A stretch of DNA of 64,000 nt from Coprococcus_C hominis (GCF_020687505.1 NZ_JAJEQT010000002.1); one strand, 5' to 3'; shown: positions 42,006 to 50,984, counted from the first letter of the stretch. The notes: generated by a model from the sequence alone, not told the origin. A program made the numbers and translations.

Positions 42006-43151
42006 ATGGCAGTAAATCGTTTTGTATTGAATGGAATTTCTTATCATGGACATGGCGCGATTAATGAGATTCCTGGTATTGTGAAGTCAAAGGGATTTAA
42101 GAAGGCATTTGTAGCGTCTGATCCGGATCTGGTGAAGTTTGGCGTGACAGCGAAGGTGACCGATCTACTGAAGGAAAATAGCATAGAATATGAGTTATAT
42201 TCTGATATCAAGCCGAATCCGACGATTGAGAATGTATTGCATGGTGTCGATGCGTATAAGGCTTCGGAAGCTGATTTTATGATCACCATTGGCGGTGGTT
42301 CATCCATGGATACAGGAAAAGCAATCGGTATTATTATCAACAATCCGGAATTTGCAGATGTTCGTTCTCTGGAGGGCGTTGCACCGACGAAGAAGCGGAC
42401 GGTATTTACGATTGCGGTACCTACAACCGGTGGTACGGGTGCAGAGTCAACGATCAATTACGTAATTACGGATGTAGAGAAGAAGCGTAAGTTTGTATGT
42501 GTGGATCCGAACGATATCCCGGATGTTGCAGTGGTAGACCCGGATATGATGGCATCGATGCCGAAGGGACTGACTGCATCAACTGGAATGGATGCACTTA
42601 CACATGCAATTGAAGGTTATACAACCGCAGGCGCATGGGAGCTGTCAGATTGTCTGGATTTAGAGGCAATCAAACTGATTGCAGCGAACTTGAGAAAAGC
42701 CGTAGAGAACGATCCGGACGGACGTGAGGGCATGGCGCTTGCACAGTATGTAACAGCGATGGCATATTCGAATGTAGGACTTGGAATTGCACATTCTATG
42801 GCACATACACTTGGTGCGGTATATGATACACCACATGGTGTAGCCTGTGCGATGATGCTTCCAATCGTCATGGAGTTCAACAAAGAATATACAGGAGAAA
42901 AGTACAAATCCATAGCAGAAGCATTTGGAATTGATACGACAGGCATGGATCAGGCAACTTACAGACAGGCTGCAATCGATGCGGTTCAGCAGTTGTCTAT
43001 CGATGTTGGAATTCCGACAAAGCTGGAGAAGCTGAAGGAAGAAGATCTTCCGTTCTTGTGTGAATCTGCTGCAGCGGATGCGTGTGCACCGGGCAACCCT
43101 AGACCGGCAAGCTTAGAGCAGTTTGAGGAGATGTTCCGTAAGCTGATGTAA
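42006..43151 (+). CDS. Iron-containing alcohol dehydrogenase (lactaldehyde reductase-like)
   Basis: A 381-residue group III alcohol dehydrogenase. The nucleotide site ITIGGGSSMDTGKAIGI lies near residue 95, TTGGTGAESTINYVITD near residue 140, and the metal-binding residues in DALTHAIEGYTT and HSMAHTLGAVYDTPHG near residues 198 and 262. It probably reduces aldehydes such as lactaldehyde or acetaldehyde with NADH (FucO group). The last 39 bases, including the stop, are tandemly duplicated just downstream. Confidence 0.9.
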   Translation: MAVNRFVLNGISYHGHGAINEIPGIVKSKGFKKAFVASDPDLVKFGVTAKVTDLLKENSIEYELYSDIKPNPTIENVLHGVDAYKASEADFMITIGGGSSMDTGKAIGIIINNPEFADVRSLEGVAPTKKRTVFTIAVPTTGGTGAESTINYVITDVEKKRKFVCVDPNDIPDVAVVDPDMMASMPKGLTASTGMDALTHAIEGYTTAGAWELSDCLDLEAIKLIAANLRKAVENDPDGREGMALAQYVTAMAYSNVGLGIAHSMAHTLGAVYDTPHGVACAMMLPIVMEFNKEYTGEKYKSIAEAFGIDTTGMDQATYRQAAIDAVQQLSIDVGIPTKLEKLKEEDLPFLCESAAADACAPGNPRPASLEQFEEMFRKLM

Positions 43152-43190
43152 GTAGAGCAGTTTGAGGAGCTATTCTGTAAGCGGATATAA
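43113..43190 (+). repeat. Tandem 39-bp duplication of the dehydrogenase C-terminus
   Basis: The final 13 codons with stop (43113-43151, LEQFEEMFRKLM) are followed immediately and in frame by a second copy (43152-43190, VEQFEELFCKRI with stop). The copies match at 33 of 39 positions. Read-through of the first stop would add 13 residues. Confidence 0.85.
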
Positions 43191-43268
43191 ATGGTTGTGT
43201 GATGATTGCTAATTAAATTAAAACATAGCTACACAACGAAACTATAAAAATGAATTTCTAAATCATAA

Positions 43269-43321
43269 GAGGAGTCTTCATCTTGGTGATGTTATTTATC
43301 ACAAGATGTTGGCTCCTTTTT
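43269..43321 (+). terminator. Intrinsic terminator after alcohol dehydrogenase
   Basis: A long stem, AGGAGTC..CATCTTG..GTGAT pairing with ATCAC..AAGATG..GCTCCT, is followed by TTTTT. Confidence 0.85.
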
Positions 43322-43333
43322 GCGCAAAAAGTA

Positions 43334-43382
43334 TTCCCATTTTTACAATGCTATGATAAAATAAGTTAGATGAAACTAACTT
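43334..43382 (+). promoter_or_regulatory. GNAT promoter with GTTAG-N6-CTAAC operator (site 1)
   Basis: Probable -35 TTCCCA (43334-43339) and -10 TAAAAT (43357-43362). The palindrome AAGTTAG-N6-CTAACTT (43363-43382) follows directly. The same core occurs at 45073 and 57840 in promoters of a methyltransferase and an ABC exporter. Confidence 0.65.
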
Positions 43383-43462
43383 AAAAGAAAAACAAAATTA
43401 CAACCACCAGACGGGCACAAATAAAAGTAGTATATGAAGCAGAATAGAAGGGGAGAGAAACC

Positions 43463-44059
43463 ATGAAGGTAACAACGTTAGATACACAGGTGGCAGAGCA
43501 GATCGGGCACGCGTTTGGATATTATGACTATGGAGAGGAAGTCGGAATGGGCGCATTTTACCGCAGCAAGGATGCGGTCGCAACGTATATTGCCGGGTAT
43601 GTTCGGATGGCATTTGAAGGCGGTATGCTCTATGCGACAAGCGAGCGGGGCGAGGGTTATATTGCTTATAAGGTGCCGGGACAGAAATTGAAGCTTAGAG
43701 CAGGCATGCAGCTTGTAAAAGCATTGTTTCATTCAATGAGCCTAAAAGAATTGATTCGGATGGGACAGGGAGTTTCCAAGGGAGGAACGTCGCTGCAGGA
43801 TCGGATGAAAAAAGAGAAGAAACCTTATATATTTGTCGGCATGGTCTGTGTGCCGGAACAATATCAGGGACAGGGTTACATGCGGAAGGTGATGGAGCTT
43901 GCCTACGCAGAAGGCAACCGGCTGCAGGTTCCGGTGCTTCTGGAGACAGATGCGAAGTCGAAATGCGACAAATACATGCACCTTGGCATGCAATTAGATG
44001 GTGTACGTAATTTAGGAAAATATGGAAAATTATATGATCTGGTCAAATATCCGGATTGA
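43463..44059 (+). CDS. GNAT family N-acetyltransferase
   Basis: A 198-residue protein with the acetyl-CoA binding motif VPEQYQGQGYMRKVMELAYAEG near residues 133-154, following beta strand YIFVGMVCV. The N-terminal half is atypical and helical. The LETDAKSKCDKYMHLGM strand-helix completes the fold. The substrate is unknown. It ends one base before the stop of the convergent XRE gene, and its promoter carries an operator shared with two other genes of this window. Confidence 0.85.
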   Translation: MKVTTLDTQVAEQIGHAFGYYDYGEEVGMGAFYRSKDAVATYIAGYVRMAFEGGMLYATSERGEGYIAYKVPGQKLKLRAGMQLVKALFHSMSLKELIRMGQGVSKGGTSLQDRMKKEKKPYIFVGMVCVPEQYQGQGYMRKVMELAYAEGNRLQVPVLLETDAKSKCDKYMHLGMQLDGVRNLGKYGKLYDLVKYPD

Positions 44060-44060
44060 T

Positions 44061-44945
44061 TTATCCAAGATGACCGTGGTATTTCCTGAGATAGTATACG
44101 CCGGAAATACCACCCGGAATCCCAATCCAGAGTATCATAGCACCAGATGTCACAAGCCCAAAATCCGGAACTGTCAACGTGCAGGCGACATACAGCAGGA
44201 CAATGGGAAGAGAGATATGCCCCAAAATGTTATGTGCAATTTTCCATGTCTCTTCGTCCCGTATGGTCCATGGCAGTCGCAACCCTGTGTACCGGTTGTA
44301 TGGAATTCTTGGACATAGAATACCGGATGCAAGCATGATACAGCTTATAAATGCCATCGCAAATATTTTCTCGCCATTTTCAGAAAACGTTATAACATCA
44401 AGTGCTGTCAGACAGGCAACAAGAATCCCGATTATCAAAAATCCAATATTGATAAGTGTGGTCACGCGAAGGGTTCCAATACGTAGGTCATCTGTAGTTT
44501 CATTTGTCAATAGAGCAAGATTACGATACAAAATGATGGCTGCGCTGATCATGCACACACCGGTTAACAGGAGAGACACCAGTTCGTTTTTTACAATCAA
44601 TGCAACCAGCATGGTTAAGAATGTAAGAAATAAAATAGTACCTCTTTTTCTGCCTGCCTGAAGACGATTTCTTTCCTGCTGATTTTTCAGAGCCAGTTGT
44701 TCATTCAGGTCCGCTAATTGATCGGCAAGTGCCTGATGATTGTTTGGTTCTGTTTCTATTCCGAGCAGCTGGCTGACCGATACGTCAAGCACGTCTGCAA
44801 GACGAATCAGCACATCGGCATCCGGAACAGATAAACCGTTTTCCCATTTGGACACAGTCTGGCGGACAACATGCAGCTTCACAGCCAGCTCTTCCTGATT
44901 GAGCCCTTTTTTTTTTCGGAAATGTTTGATATTCTCGTTGATCAT
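44061..44945 (-). CDS. XRE-type regulator with membrane SdpI-like domain
   Basis: A 294-residue protein: an N-terminal Cro/CI helix-turn-helix (MINENIKHFRKKKGLNQEEL, then VRQTVSKWENGLSVPDADVL, residues 1-65), a coiled linker (residues 75-105), and a C-terminal membrane part with six or seven hydrophobic segments that includes CPRIPYNRYTGLRLPWT, typical of the SdpI immunity-protein family. Such fusions tether a repressor to the membrane. The start has AAAGGA on the minus strand. It is divergent from the methyltransferase gene. Confidence 0.88.
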   Translation of the reverse strand: MINENIKHFRKKKGLNQEELAVKLHVVRQTVSKWENGLSVPDADVLIRLADVLDVSVSQLLGIETEPNNHQALADQLADLNEQLALKNQQERNRLQAGRKRGTILFLTFLTMLVALIVKNELVSLLLTGVCMISAAIILYRNLALLTNETTDDLRIGTLRVTTLINIGFLIIGILVACLTALDVITFSENGEKIFAMAFISCIMLASGILCPRIPYNRYTGLRLPWTIRDEETWKIAHNILGHISLPIVLLYVACTLTVPDFGLVTSGAMILWIGIPGGISGVYYLRKYHGHLG

Positions 44946-45061
44946 TGTTTTACGTCCTTTCTTATGTGGTAAGCATAGCATTATTATACGAAGCGTTTAT
45001 GGCGGATGCAAGCAATGAAAATTAACATTGGCAAAAAGACGGTGAAAACCAAAAAACAGAC

Positions 45062-45090
45062 TTGACAAGAGGGTTAGTCCAAACTAACAT
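45062..45090 (+). promoter_or_regulatory. Methyltransferase promoter with GTTAG-N6-CTAAC operator (site 2)
   Basis: TTGACA (45062-45067), exactly 17 bp, TAACAT (45085-45090). The palindrome GTTAG-TCCAAA-CTAAC (45073-45088) fills the spacer and overlaps the -10, so a bound repressor would block RNA polymerase. Confidence 0.72.
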
Positions 45091-45215
45091 AACAGGTGCT
45101 GTGGAGCTCATTTTTTATAACATAACAAATCGTAACAACTGTTATGTTGAGAAACAATAAAAGCTTACCAGAATCAGGTAGAAGCAAGACTAATAAAAGG
45201 AAGCGAGGCAATCAC

Positions 45216-46016
45216 ATGAACGAAAAAACAAAAGTACAGGTACAGGGAGTTCCGGAGACAATGCTGCAGACATTATATGCGAGAGCGCAGGAGTCAAAGA
45301 AGCCGAACCATCATATCTACGACGAGCGGGCAATCGAAGTGGTATCCCGTCTAGATTATGATTTCTCCAAGGCGGAAAGCGACAAGGCGATGAGCTTGGG
45401 AGTAATCGCGCGGACGATCGTGCTTGATAAGCTGGTCGGAGATTTTCTGTCTCATTATTCACACGCGGTTGTCCTGAACATTGCATGCGGTATGGATACA
45501 CGCTGCTATCGGATGGAAGGAAAATACGACCGCTGGTATAACATTGACCTGCCGGAGACGATGGCGGTCCGGAGCCGTTTCTTCGAGGAGCGGGGGTCGA
45601 TCTTCCAGATCGCAAAATCTGCAATGGACGCAAGCTATATGGATGACATCGAGTATCATGGCGAGCCGGTGCTGGTAATCATTGAGGGCTTGACGATGTA
45701 TCTGTCCGAGGCGGATGTCAAGCAGATATTCGATATTCTTGACAAGCGGTTTTCGAAAGCAGTCGTGCTTGTAGAAACGATGTCGCCGTTTGTAGTAAAG
45801 CATATCAAGGAGAAATCCATCGAGAAGAGTGCGGCGAAGTTTTCATGGGGCGTAAAAAATGGTGCGGCGTTGGAACAGGTAATTCCTCGTTTTAAGAATA
45901 AGCGTGATGTAAGTCTGGTTGAGGGGATGAAAGTATTGATGCCGATTTACAAGGTGATCGGGAAAATCCCGGCAGTACGAAATTTCTCAAATAAAATCTG
46001 TGTGATGAAGAAATAG
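45216..46016 (+). CDS. Class I SAM-dependent methyltransferase (LCMT/TcmP-like)
   Basis: A 266-residue protein of the leucine carboxymethyltransferase / TcmP O-methyltransferase family (COG3315). VPETMLQTLYARAQESKKP at the N-terminus, VLNIACGMDTRCYRM (SAM-binding glycine motif, near residue 89), WYNIDLPETMAVRSRFF and VLVIIEGLTMYLSEADV are characteristic. It probably O-methylates a small molecule. ATG 45216 has GAGG at 7 bases; the frame extends upstream without a ribosome site. Its promoter shares an operator with the GNAT and ABC exporter genes. Confidence 0.87.
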   Translation: MNEKTKVQVQGVPETMLQTLYARAQESKKPNHHIYDERAIEVVSRLDYDFSKAESDKAMSLGVIARTIVLDKLVGDFLSHYSHAVVLNIACGMDTRCYRMEGKYDRWYNIDLPETMAVRSRFFEERGSIFQIAKSAMDASYMDDIEYHGEPVLVIIEGLTMYLSEADVKQIFDILDKRFSKAVVLVETMSPFVVKHIKEKSIEKSAAKFSWGVKNGAALEQVIPRFKNKRDVSLVEGMKVLMPIYKVIGKIPAVRNFSNKICVMKK

Positions 46017-46064
46017 TGATATAATAATTTTGTCATGCAAATAAGCAATAAGGAGAATCGATAA

Positions 46065-46940
46065 ATGGAGCTTCGGGTATTACGCTATTTTCTGACCGTG
46101 GCGAAGGAGCAGAGCTTCACGAAGGCTGCGGAACAATTACATATCACACAGCCAACGCTGTCAAGACAGCTTGCAGCATTGGAGGAAGAGCTTGGAACCG
46201 TGCTGTTCAACCGTGGCGGACGGAATGTTACGTTGACCGACGAGGGAATCCTGCTCAAGCGGCGAGCCCTTGAAATCATCGATCTCGAAGATAAGATCCG
46301 GGAGGAATTCAAGGAAAGTCAGGTCGTCGATGGAACAATCACGATTGGATGCGGTGAGTTCGCAGCAGTGGAGCTGCTGGCACAGATCTGCGAGCGGTAC
46401 CGGGCGAAATATCCGATGGTTCAGATCCGGGTGCATACCGGAACAGCAGATACGATCTATGAGATGATGAATAAAGGACTGGTAGACATCGGGCTTTACA
46501 TGGAGCCGGTGAATCTGGAAGGACTGGATTATATCCGTTTTCCGGAGAGTGACCACTGGGTTGTAGGCATGCGACCGGACGATCCGCTGGCAGAAAAATC
46601 ATATATTACGAAAGAGGACTTATTGCCGTTACCGCTGATATTGCCGGAACGGTCGGGCGTACAAAGTGAGCTTGCGAATTGGTTTGGCAAGGACTTTGCG
46701 AAGCTGAACATAGCATTTACAAGCAATCTCGGTACAAATGCAGCAATCCTGGCGATGCAGGGGCTTGGTTATCCAATCTCCATTGAAGGCGCCGGCAGAT
46801 ACTGGCGATCTGATCTGCTTGTGCAGAAAAAACTGTATCCGGAAATCACGGCAAGTACTGTGATCGCATGGCGCAGGAACATTCCGTACGCGCAGGCTGT
46901 CCTCAAATTCATTGACGAGATCAATGCCTTTCAGGCATAA
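46065..46940 (+). CDS. LysR family transcriptional regulator
   Basis: A 291-residue LysR protein. The N-terminal helix-turn-helix MELRVLRYFLTVAKEQSF, then FTKAAEQLHITQPTLSRQLA, is followed by the coiled linker and a type 2 periplasmic-binding-like effector domain (DGTITIGCGEFAAVELLAQI onwards). It is followed by a terminator and then the flavodoxin-CMD-cupin-reductase cluster on the same strand, which it may regulate. It starts 48 bases after the methyltransferase stop. Confidence 0.92.
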   Translation: MELRVLRYFLTVAKEQSFTKAAEQLHITQPTLSRQLAALEEELGTVLFNRGGRNVTLTDEGILLKRRALEIIDLEDKIREEFKESQVVDGTITIGCGEFAAVELLAQICERYRAKYPMVQIRVHTGTADTIYEMMNKGLVDIGLYMEPVNLEGLDYIRFPESDHWVVGMRPDDPLAEKSYITKEDLLPLPLILPERSGVQSELANWFGKDFAKLNIAFTSNLGTNAAILAMQGLGYPISIEGAGRYWRSDLLVQKKLYPEITASTVIAWRRNIPYAQAVLKFIDEINAFQA

Positions 46941-46991
46941 TAAAGCATTCAATGTAAGTATTAGACATAATACAATACAATAATTATAATC

Positions 46992-47024
46992 AAGGTGTAG
47001 GAAGAAAGAGACTACACCTTTTTT
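46992..47024 (+). terminator. Intrinsic terminator after LysR gene
   Basis: AAGGTGTAG and CTACACCTT form a perfect 9-bp stem followed by TTTT. Confidence 0.88.
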
Positions 47025-47048
47025 AGTAAGTGTTAGTAGTATTGCGGA

Positions 47049-47309
47049 GCATATAGTGATTAGTGTATGTGTCTGTATTTCATTTCAGAAATATGAATAT
47101 GTTTGGAACTTAGAAGAACTCGATGTTCTGTAATTATCCAGCAATGTTTGAACACGATGTTCAAACAAGCCGCCACTGAGCCACGGATGGCGAATTGGCG
47201 GCGGTTGCGTTCGGTATCTATTTGTATATCAGAACATTTAGTTCTTCTTAGTTACAATACATCTGATATTTCTGAAATGAAATATAGGCAGTACGTAATC
47301 ACTATATGC
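47049..47309 (+). repeat. Structured intergenic element, family B, copy 2
   Basis: The core (47150-47210) is identical to that in the trp operon over more than 60 bases. The arms differ but pair: GCATATAGTGATTA with TAATCACTATATGC, ATTTCATTTCAGAAATAT with its exact complement, and AGAAGAACT with AGTTCTTCT where copy 1 has AGAAATGCT and AGCATTTCT. It fills the gap between the LysR terminator and the flavodoxin ribosome site. Confidence 0.85.
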
Positions 47310-47337
47310 CCGCCCAATAGAATTAGGAGGACAAAAA

Positions 47338-47808
47338 ATGAGTAAGAAATTAGTCGCATATTTTAGTGCAAGTGGAATTACAAGAAACGTCGCAAAGATG
47401 GTAGCAGAGGCAGCAGGCGCGGACCTGTACGAGATCACGCCGAAGGAAGCCTACACAAAGGCAGACTTAAACTGGATGGATAAGAAATCAAGAAGCAGCG
47501 TAGAGATGACAGACAAGAAGATTCGACCGGAAATCACAGACACTGACGCGAAGATTTCAGAGTATGACGAGATATTCCTTGGATTCCCAATCTGGTGGTA
47601 CGTAGCACCAACGATCATCAACACATTCCTGGAGAAGTATGATTTTACAGGCAAGAAGATCGTGCTGTTCGCAACATCCGGCGGAAGCGGATTCGGAAAT
47701 ACCGTAAAGGAATTGCAGCCATCCGCACCGGGCGCACAGTTTGTCGAGGGTAAGCTGCTCAACCATGCAAATAAGAAGGAAATCGAAGAACTGGTAACAG
47801 AATTTTAG
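47338..47808 (+). CDS. Flavodoxin
   Basis: A 156-residue FMN-binding protein of the flavodoxin_4 type. The phosphate loop FSASGITRNVAKMVAEA is near residues 9-25, the isoalloxazine loops include FLGFPIWWYVAPTIINTFLE near residue 80 and FATSGGSGFGNTVKEL near residue 112. It probably donates electrons to reductases. AGGAGG lies 7 bases before ATG. It is first in a cluster with CMD-cupin and aldo/keto reductase genes. Confidence 0.92.
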   Translation: MSKKLVAYFSASGITRNVAKMVAEAAGADLYEITPKEAYTKADLNWMDKKSRSSVEMTDKKIRPEITDTDAKISEYDEIFLGFPIWWYVAPTIINTFLEKYDFTGKKIVLFATSGGSGFGNTVKELQPSAPGAQFVEGKLLNHANKKEIEELVTEF

Positions 47809-47821
47809 GAAGGATAAGAAC

Positions 47822-48589
47822 ATGGCAAAGATTACACAGACAGCAGGCAGAAATGCACTCGGAAAATTTGCTCCGCAGTTTGCACATTTTAACGATGATG
47901 TATTATTTGGAGAGAACTGGAACAACGAGGATATTGATGTCAAGACACGAAGCATCATTACCGTAGTCGCACTTATGGCACAGGGGATCACGGATTCTTC
48001 TCTGAAATTTCATTTACAGAATGCGAAAGCACATGGTGTGACACAGAAGGAAATCGCTGCGATCATCACCCATGTAGCATTTTATGCCGGATGGCCAAAT
48101 GGATGGGCCGTATTCAATCTGGCAAAGGAAGTCTGGGATGTGGATGAAGGCGACCTGCCTTATGAAGATCCGGCGATGCGTGCGCATGCAAAGAAAATGG
48201 TATTTCCAATCGGACAGCCAAACGATGCATTTGCACAGTATTTTATCGGACAGAGTTATCTGGCACCGGTATCCACCAGTCAGGTTGGAATCTTCAATGT
48301 CACATTTGAGCCGGGCTGCAGGAACAACTGGCATATCCATCATGCAAAGAGCGGTGGCGGACAGATTCTTGTATGCGTAGCCGGACGTGGATATTATCAG
48401 GAAGAGGGCAAAGAAGCCATCGAGCTGAAACCGGGCGACTGCATCAACATTCCGGCAGAGGTTAAGCATTGGCATGGCGCTGCACCGGATAGCTGGTTCA
48501 GCCATCTGGCAGTGGAAGTACCGGGCGAGGAGACATCCAATGAGTGGTGCGAGCCGGTAACAGATGAGGAATATGGTAAGTTGAAATAA
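47822..48589 (+). CDS. Carboxymuconolactone decarboxylase-cupin fusion
   Basis: A 255-residue two-domain protein. Residues 1-115 are a carboxymuconolactone-decarboxylase-type helical domain (IDVKTRSIITVVALMAQG, ITHVAFYAGWPNGWAVF) without the CxxC of AhpD peroxidases. Residues 140-255 are a cupin with metal ligands in WHIHHAKSGGGQ and GRGYYQEEG, then VKHWHGAA. Such fusions occur in Firmicutes and Bacteroidetes redox clusters. The substrate is unknown. It starts 13 bases after flavodoxin. Confidence 0.9.
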   Translation: MAKITQTAGRNALGKFAPQFAHFNDDVLFGENWNNEDIDVKTRSIITVVALMAQGITDSSLKFHLQNAKAHGVTQKEIAAIITHVAFYAGWPNGWAVFNLAKEVWDVDEGDLPYEDPAMRAHAKKMVFPIGQPNDAFAQYFIGQSYLAPVSTSQVGIFNVTFEPGCRNNWHIHHAKSGGGQILVCVAGRGYYQEEGKEAIELKPGDCINIPAEVKHWHGAAPDSWFSHLAVEVPGEETSNEWCEPVTDEEYGKLK

Positions 48590-48619
48590 AAACATTTGGG
48601 ATTGCAGGAGGGTTTATAC

Positions 48620-49624
48620 ATGGAGTACGCAAAACTTGGAAATACCGATATTGAAGTATCGAAGCTTTGCATCGGATGCATGAGCTTCGGAAAAGCAGGT
48701 ACAATGCATGACTGGACACTGGATGCGCAGGAAAGCGAGAAGGTGATCAAGCATGCGTTGAAGCTTGGTATCAATTTCTTTGATACTGCAAACTGTTATT
48801 CCGCAGGAACCAGTGAAGAATATCTGGGACAGGCACTGAAAAAGAATGTGGCACGTGATAAGGTTGTGATCGCATCGAAGGTGTATTTCAATGAGGGTAG
48901 ACTGTCAAAGGCAGCGATTGAGCGGGAAATCGACGGTTCCCTAAAAAGGCTTGGAACCGACTATCTGGATTTGTATATCATTCACCGGTTTGATTTTGAT
49001 ACTCCGATCGAGGAGACGATGGAAGCACTGGATGGTCTTGTAAAGGCTGGAAAGGTGCGTGCAATCGGTGCATCTGCGATGTATGGATATCAGTTTTATA
49101 ATATGCAGCTTGCCGCAAAAGAGCGGGGACTGACACCGTTTGCTACGATGGAGAATCATTACAATCTTCTTTACCGGGAGGATGAGCGCGAGTTGATTCC
49201 AATCTGTAAGCAGATGAATGTTGCGCTGATGCCGTACAGTCCGCTTGCTGCCGGGCATCTGTCAAGACCTGTGTGGAATACAGATTCTCTGCGGAGTCAG
49301 ACCGACCGTGTTGCACATGGAAAGTATGACCGGATGGAAGAACAGGATATGAAGGTGGTTGCCAGAGTGCATGAGCTCTCAGAAAAACACAATTGCAAGA
49401 TGTCACAGATTGCTCTTGCATGGCAGTGGGCAAAGGGCGTGACAGCACCAATCGTCGGAGTAACGAAGACTGCATACTTGGATGATGCAGCAGGTGCGCT
49501 CGATGTGAAGCTTTCCGCAGAGGACGTGGCTTACCTGGAAGAGATGTATGTGCCACATCCAGTCGTTGGAGCTATCAAAGAAAATCCGGCACAGGGCGTT
49601 GTGCTGTTGGATGAGAAAAAGTAA
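48620..49624 (+). CDS. Aldo/keto reductase
   Basis: A 334-residue NADPH-dependent (beta/alpha)8 reductase. The catalytic Asp and Tyr lie in FFDTANCYSAGTSEEYLG near residues 53-58, Lys in VVIASKVYFN, and His in LYIIHRFD near residue 124. NADPH-site residues sit in MPYSPLAAGHLSR and VGVTKTAYLDDA. It belongs to the AKR group of YajO/Tas-like enzymes. It follows flavodoxin and CMD-cupin, and its stop abuts the stop of the convergent FliB gene with no gap. Confidence 0.92.
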   Translation: MEYAKLGNTDIEVSKLCIGCMSFGKAGTMHDWTLDAQESEKVIKHALKLGINFFDTANCYSAGTSEEYLGQALKKNVARDKVVIASKVYFNEGRLSKAAIEREIDGSLKRLGTDYLDLYIIHRFDFDTPIEETMEALDGLVKAGKVRAIGASAMYGYQFYNMQLAAKERGLTPFATMENHYNLLYREDERELIPICKQMNVALMPYSPLAAGHLSRPVWNTDSLRSQTDRVAHGKYDRMEEQDMKVVARVHELSEKHNCKMSQIALAWQWAKGVTAPIVGVTKTAYLDDAAGALDVKLSAEDVAYLEEMYVPHPVVGAIKENPAQGVVLLDEKK

Positions 49625-50731
49625 TTATTTCCCAACCACCAGCGCAAAATATCCCCAATCCCAGATCGGGGATGCAAAACTATTTTCCAGATATTCGCGG
49701 ATATCCGCATCTTCATAACCGGTCATGCGCGACAGGATTACGATATAGTCACGGACGGTTTCGTAAGAAAGATGATTTGCTCCTTCGGCAGAGCAGAGAA
49801 GAAAAAGGCTCTGCCGGATGGATGCATATTCCATGGCAATCCATTCGAGATGTAACAACATATCGTCGATCGTATCCTCCGGCATAAGCAGGTCGGAGAA
49901 TATTTCGTTTGCCACATAGTTCCGAAACAGAATATCGTAGGTATGTAATTGCTTATTAAAATCGATAAGTCTCTCATCGTCTGGTACAGTGAATTGTTCT
50001 GCGAGCGTAATCAGTGGATTCAAGTACGGCGCGTACAAGCCTTCCCCGATATAATTTACAGATAGATCCTGTAACAGCTCATTGCATTCCATCCATGTGT
50101 CCGCAGCCGGAAGTTCTACGTCGTGGATAGCTGCACGAAGCTCTGACAGCGAAGAAAGTGAGAAATATTCAGTTACCTTTGCTATGGTAATCGGAGCGTT
50201 TTTTGCCAGTTCAGATAGAATATAAAAGCTTTCTAATAAAGCTTCTTCGATAGAAATATTCATATCCTGAATCAGATCCATGATCGAAGCGCGGATCAAA
50301 AAGAGTGCGTCCGGATCAGACACCTGTGGGAAATCCAGCAGCGTATCTCTCCACAGATCAATCACTGCCGGACAGCATGGCATGAGCATCCCTTCCTTGT
50401 GGTTGTGAAAGGTATGATATTCCCGCGGGAAGGTTGCACACGTTTCTGAGAGCACAGAATCTCCGTAGGCAGACACCAAGCGGCACAGCTTGGCGTCATC
50501 TAAGAAAGGACAGCGATGCATCGCGTCTAATCCGATTACGCGCTGCCCGTCTTTCTTCGTTGTGTAGGCACTTAAATTCTTACGGCATTCCGGTACGGTA
50601 TCCGGCGGAAGCAGCTTCTTCCAGCGGCGGTTCGTGTCTGCATCGACCGCGATTTTCCATTCTTTACAACAGGTGATCGGACATTTGTCCGCAATACAGG
50701 TGAATTTGTTATAATAATCCGGCGTTAACAT
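49625..50731 (-). CDS. fliB: Flagellin lysine-N-methylase, FliB family
   Basis: A 368-residue protein with the FliB signature: ADKCPITCCKEWKIAVD near residue 14, CPFLDDAKLCRLV near residue 74, and ETCATFPREYH near residue 96, followed by MPCCPAVIDLW. These cysteines probably bind an iron-sulfur cluster. FliB methylates lysines on flagellin, and its presence suggests a flagellated organism, as does the chemoreceptor at 31 kb. No other flagellar genes are in the window, so it is unlinked from the main flagellar locus or acts on another protein. Confidence 0.85.
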   Translation of the reverse strand: MLTPDYYNKFTCIADKCPITCCKEWKIAVDADTNRRWKKLLPPDTVPECRKNLSAYTTKKDGQRVIGLDAMHRCPFLDDAKLCRLVSAYGDSVLSETCATFPREYHTFHNHKEGMLMPCCPAVIDLWRDTLLDFPQVSDPDALFLIRASIMDLIQDMNISIEEALLESFYILSELAKNAPITIAKVTEYFSLSSLSELRAAIHDVELPAADTWMECNELLQDLSVNYIGEGLYAPYLNPLITLAEQFTVPDDERLIDFNKQLHTYDILFRNYVANEIFSDLLMPEDTIDDMLLHLEWIAMEYASIRQSLFLLCSAEGANHLSYETVRDYIVILSRMTGYEDADIREYLENSFASPIWDWGYFALVVGK

Positions 50732-50984
50732 GTGTGATTTTAATTCTCCGTTTCTGTATTCAAAGCCAATATCGGCTGACTGTCTAACATAGCGAAATCA
50801 TTATAAATGAAAAATGGATATAGGACAATATGCGGTTGACAATTCCGGAAAGCAGCCATATATTATAATCGGTTTTGTATGTGTCTTATATGCATTTTCA
50901 AGAAAAATCTGGTGGTATGCATGATTCTATATGTGTAAAATTGTGCTAAAATAAAAGACACGCATAGAGAATGGAGGAATTATC

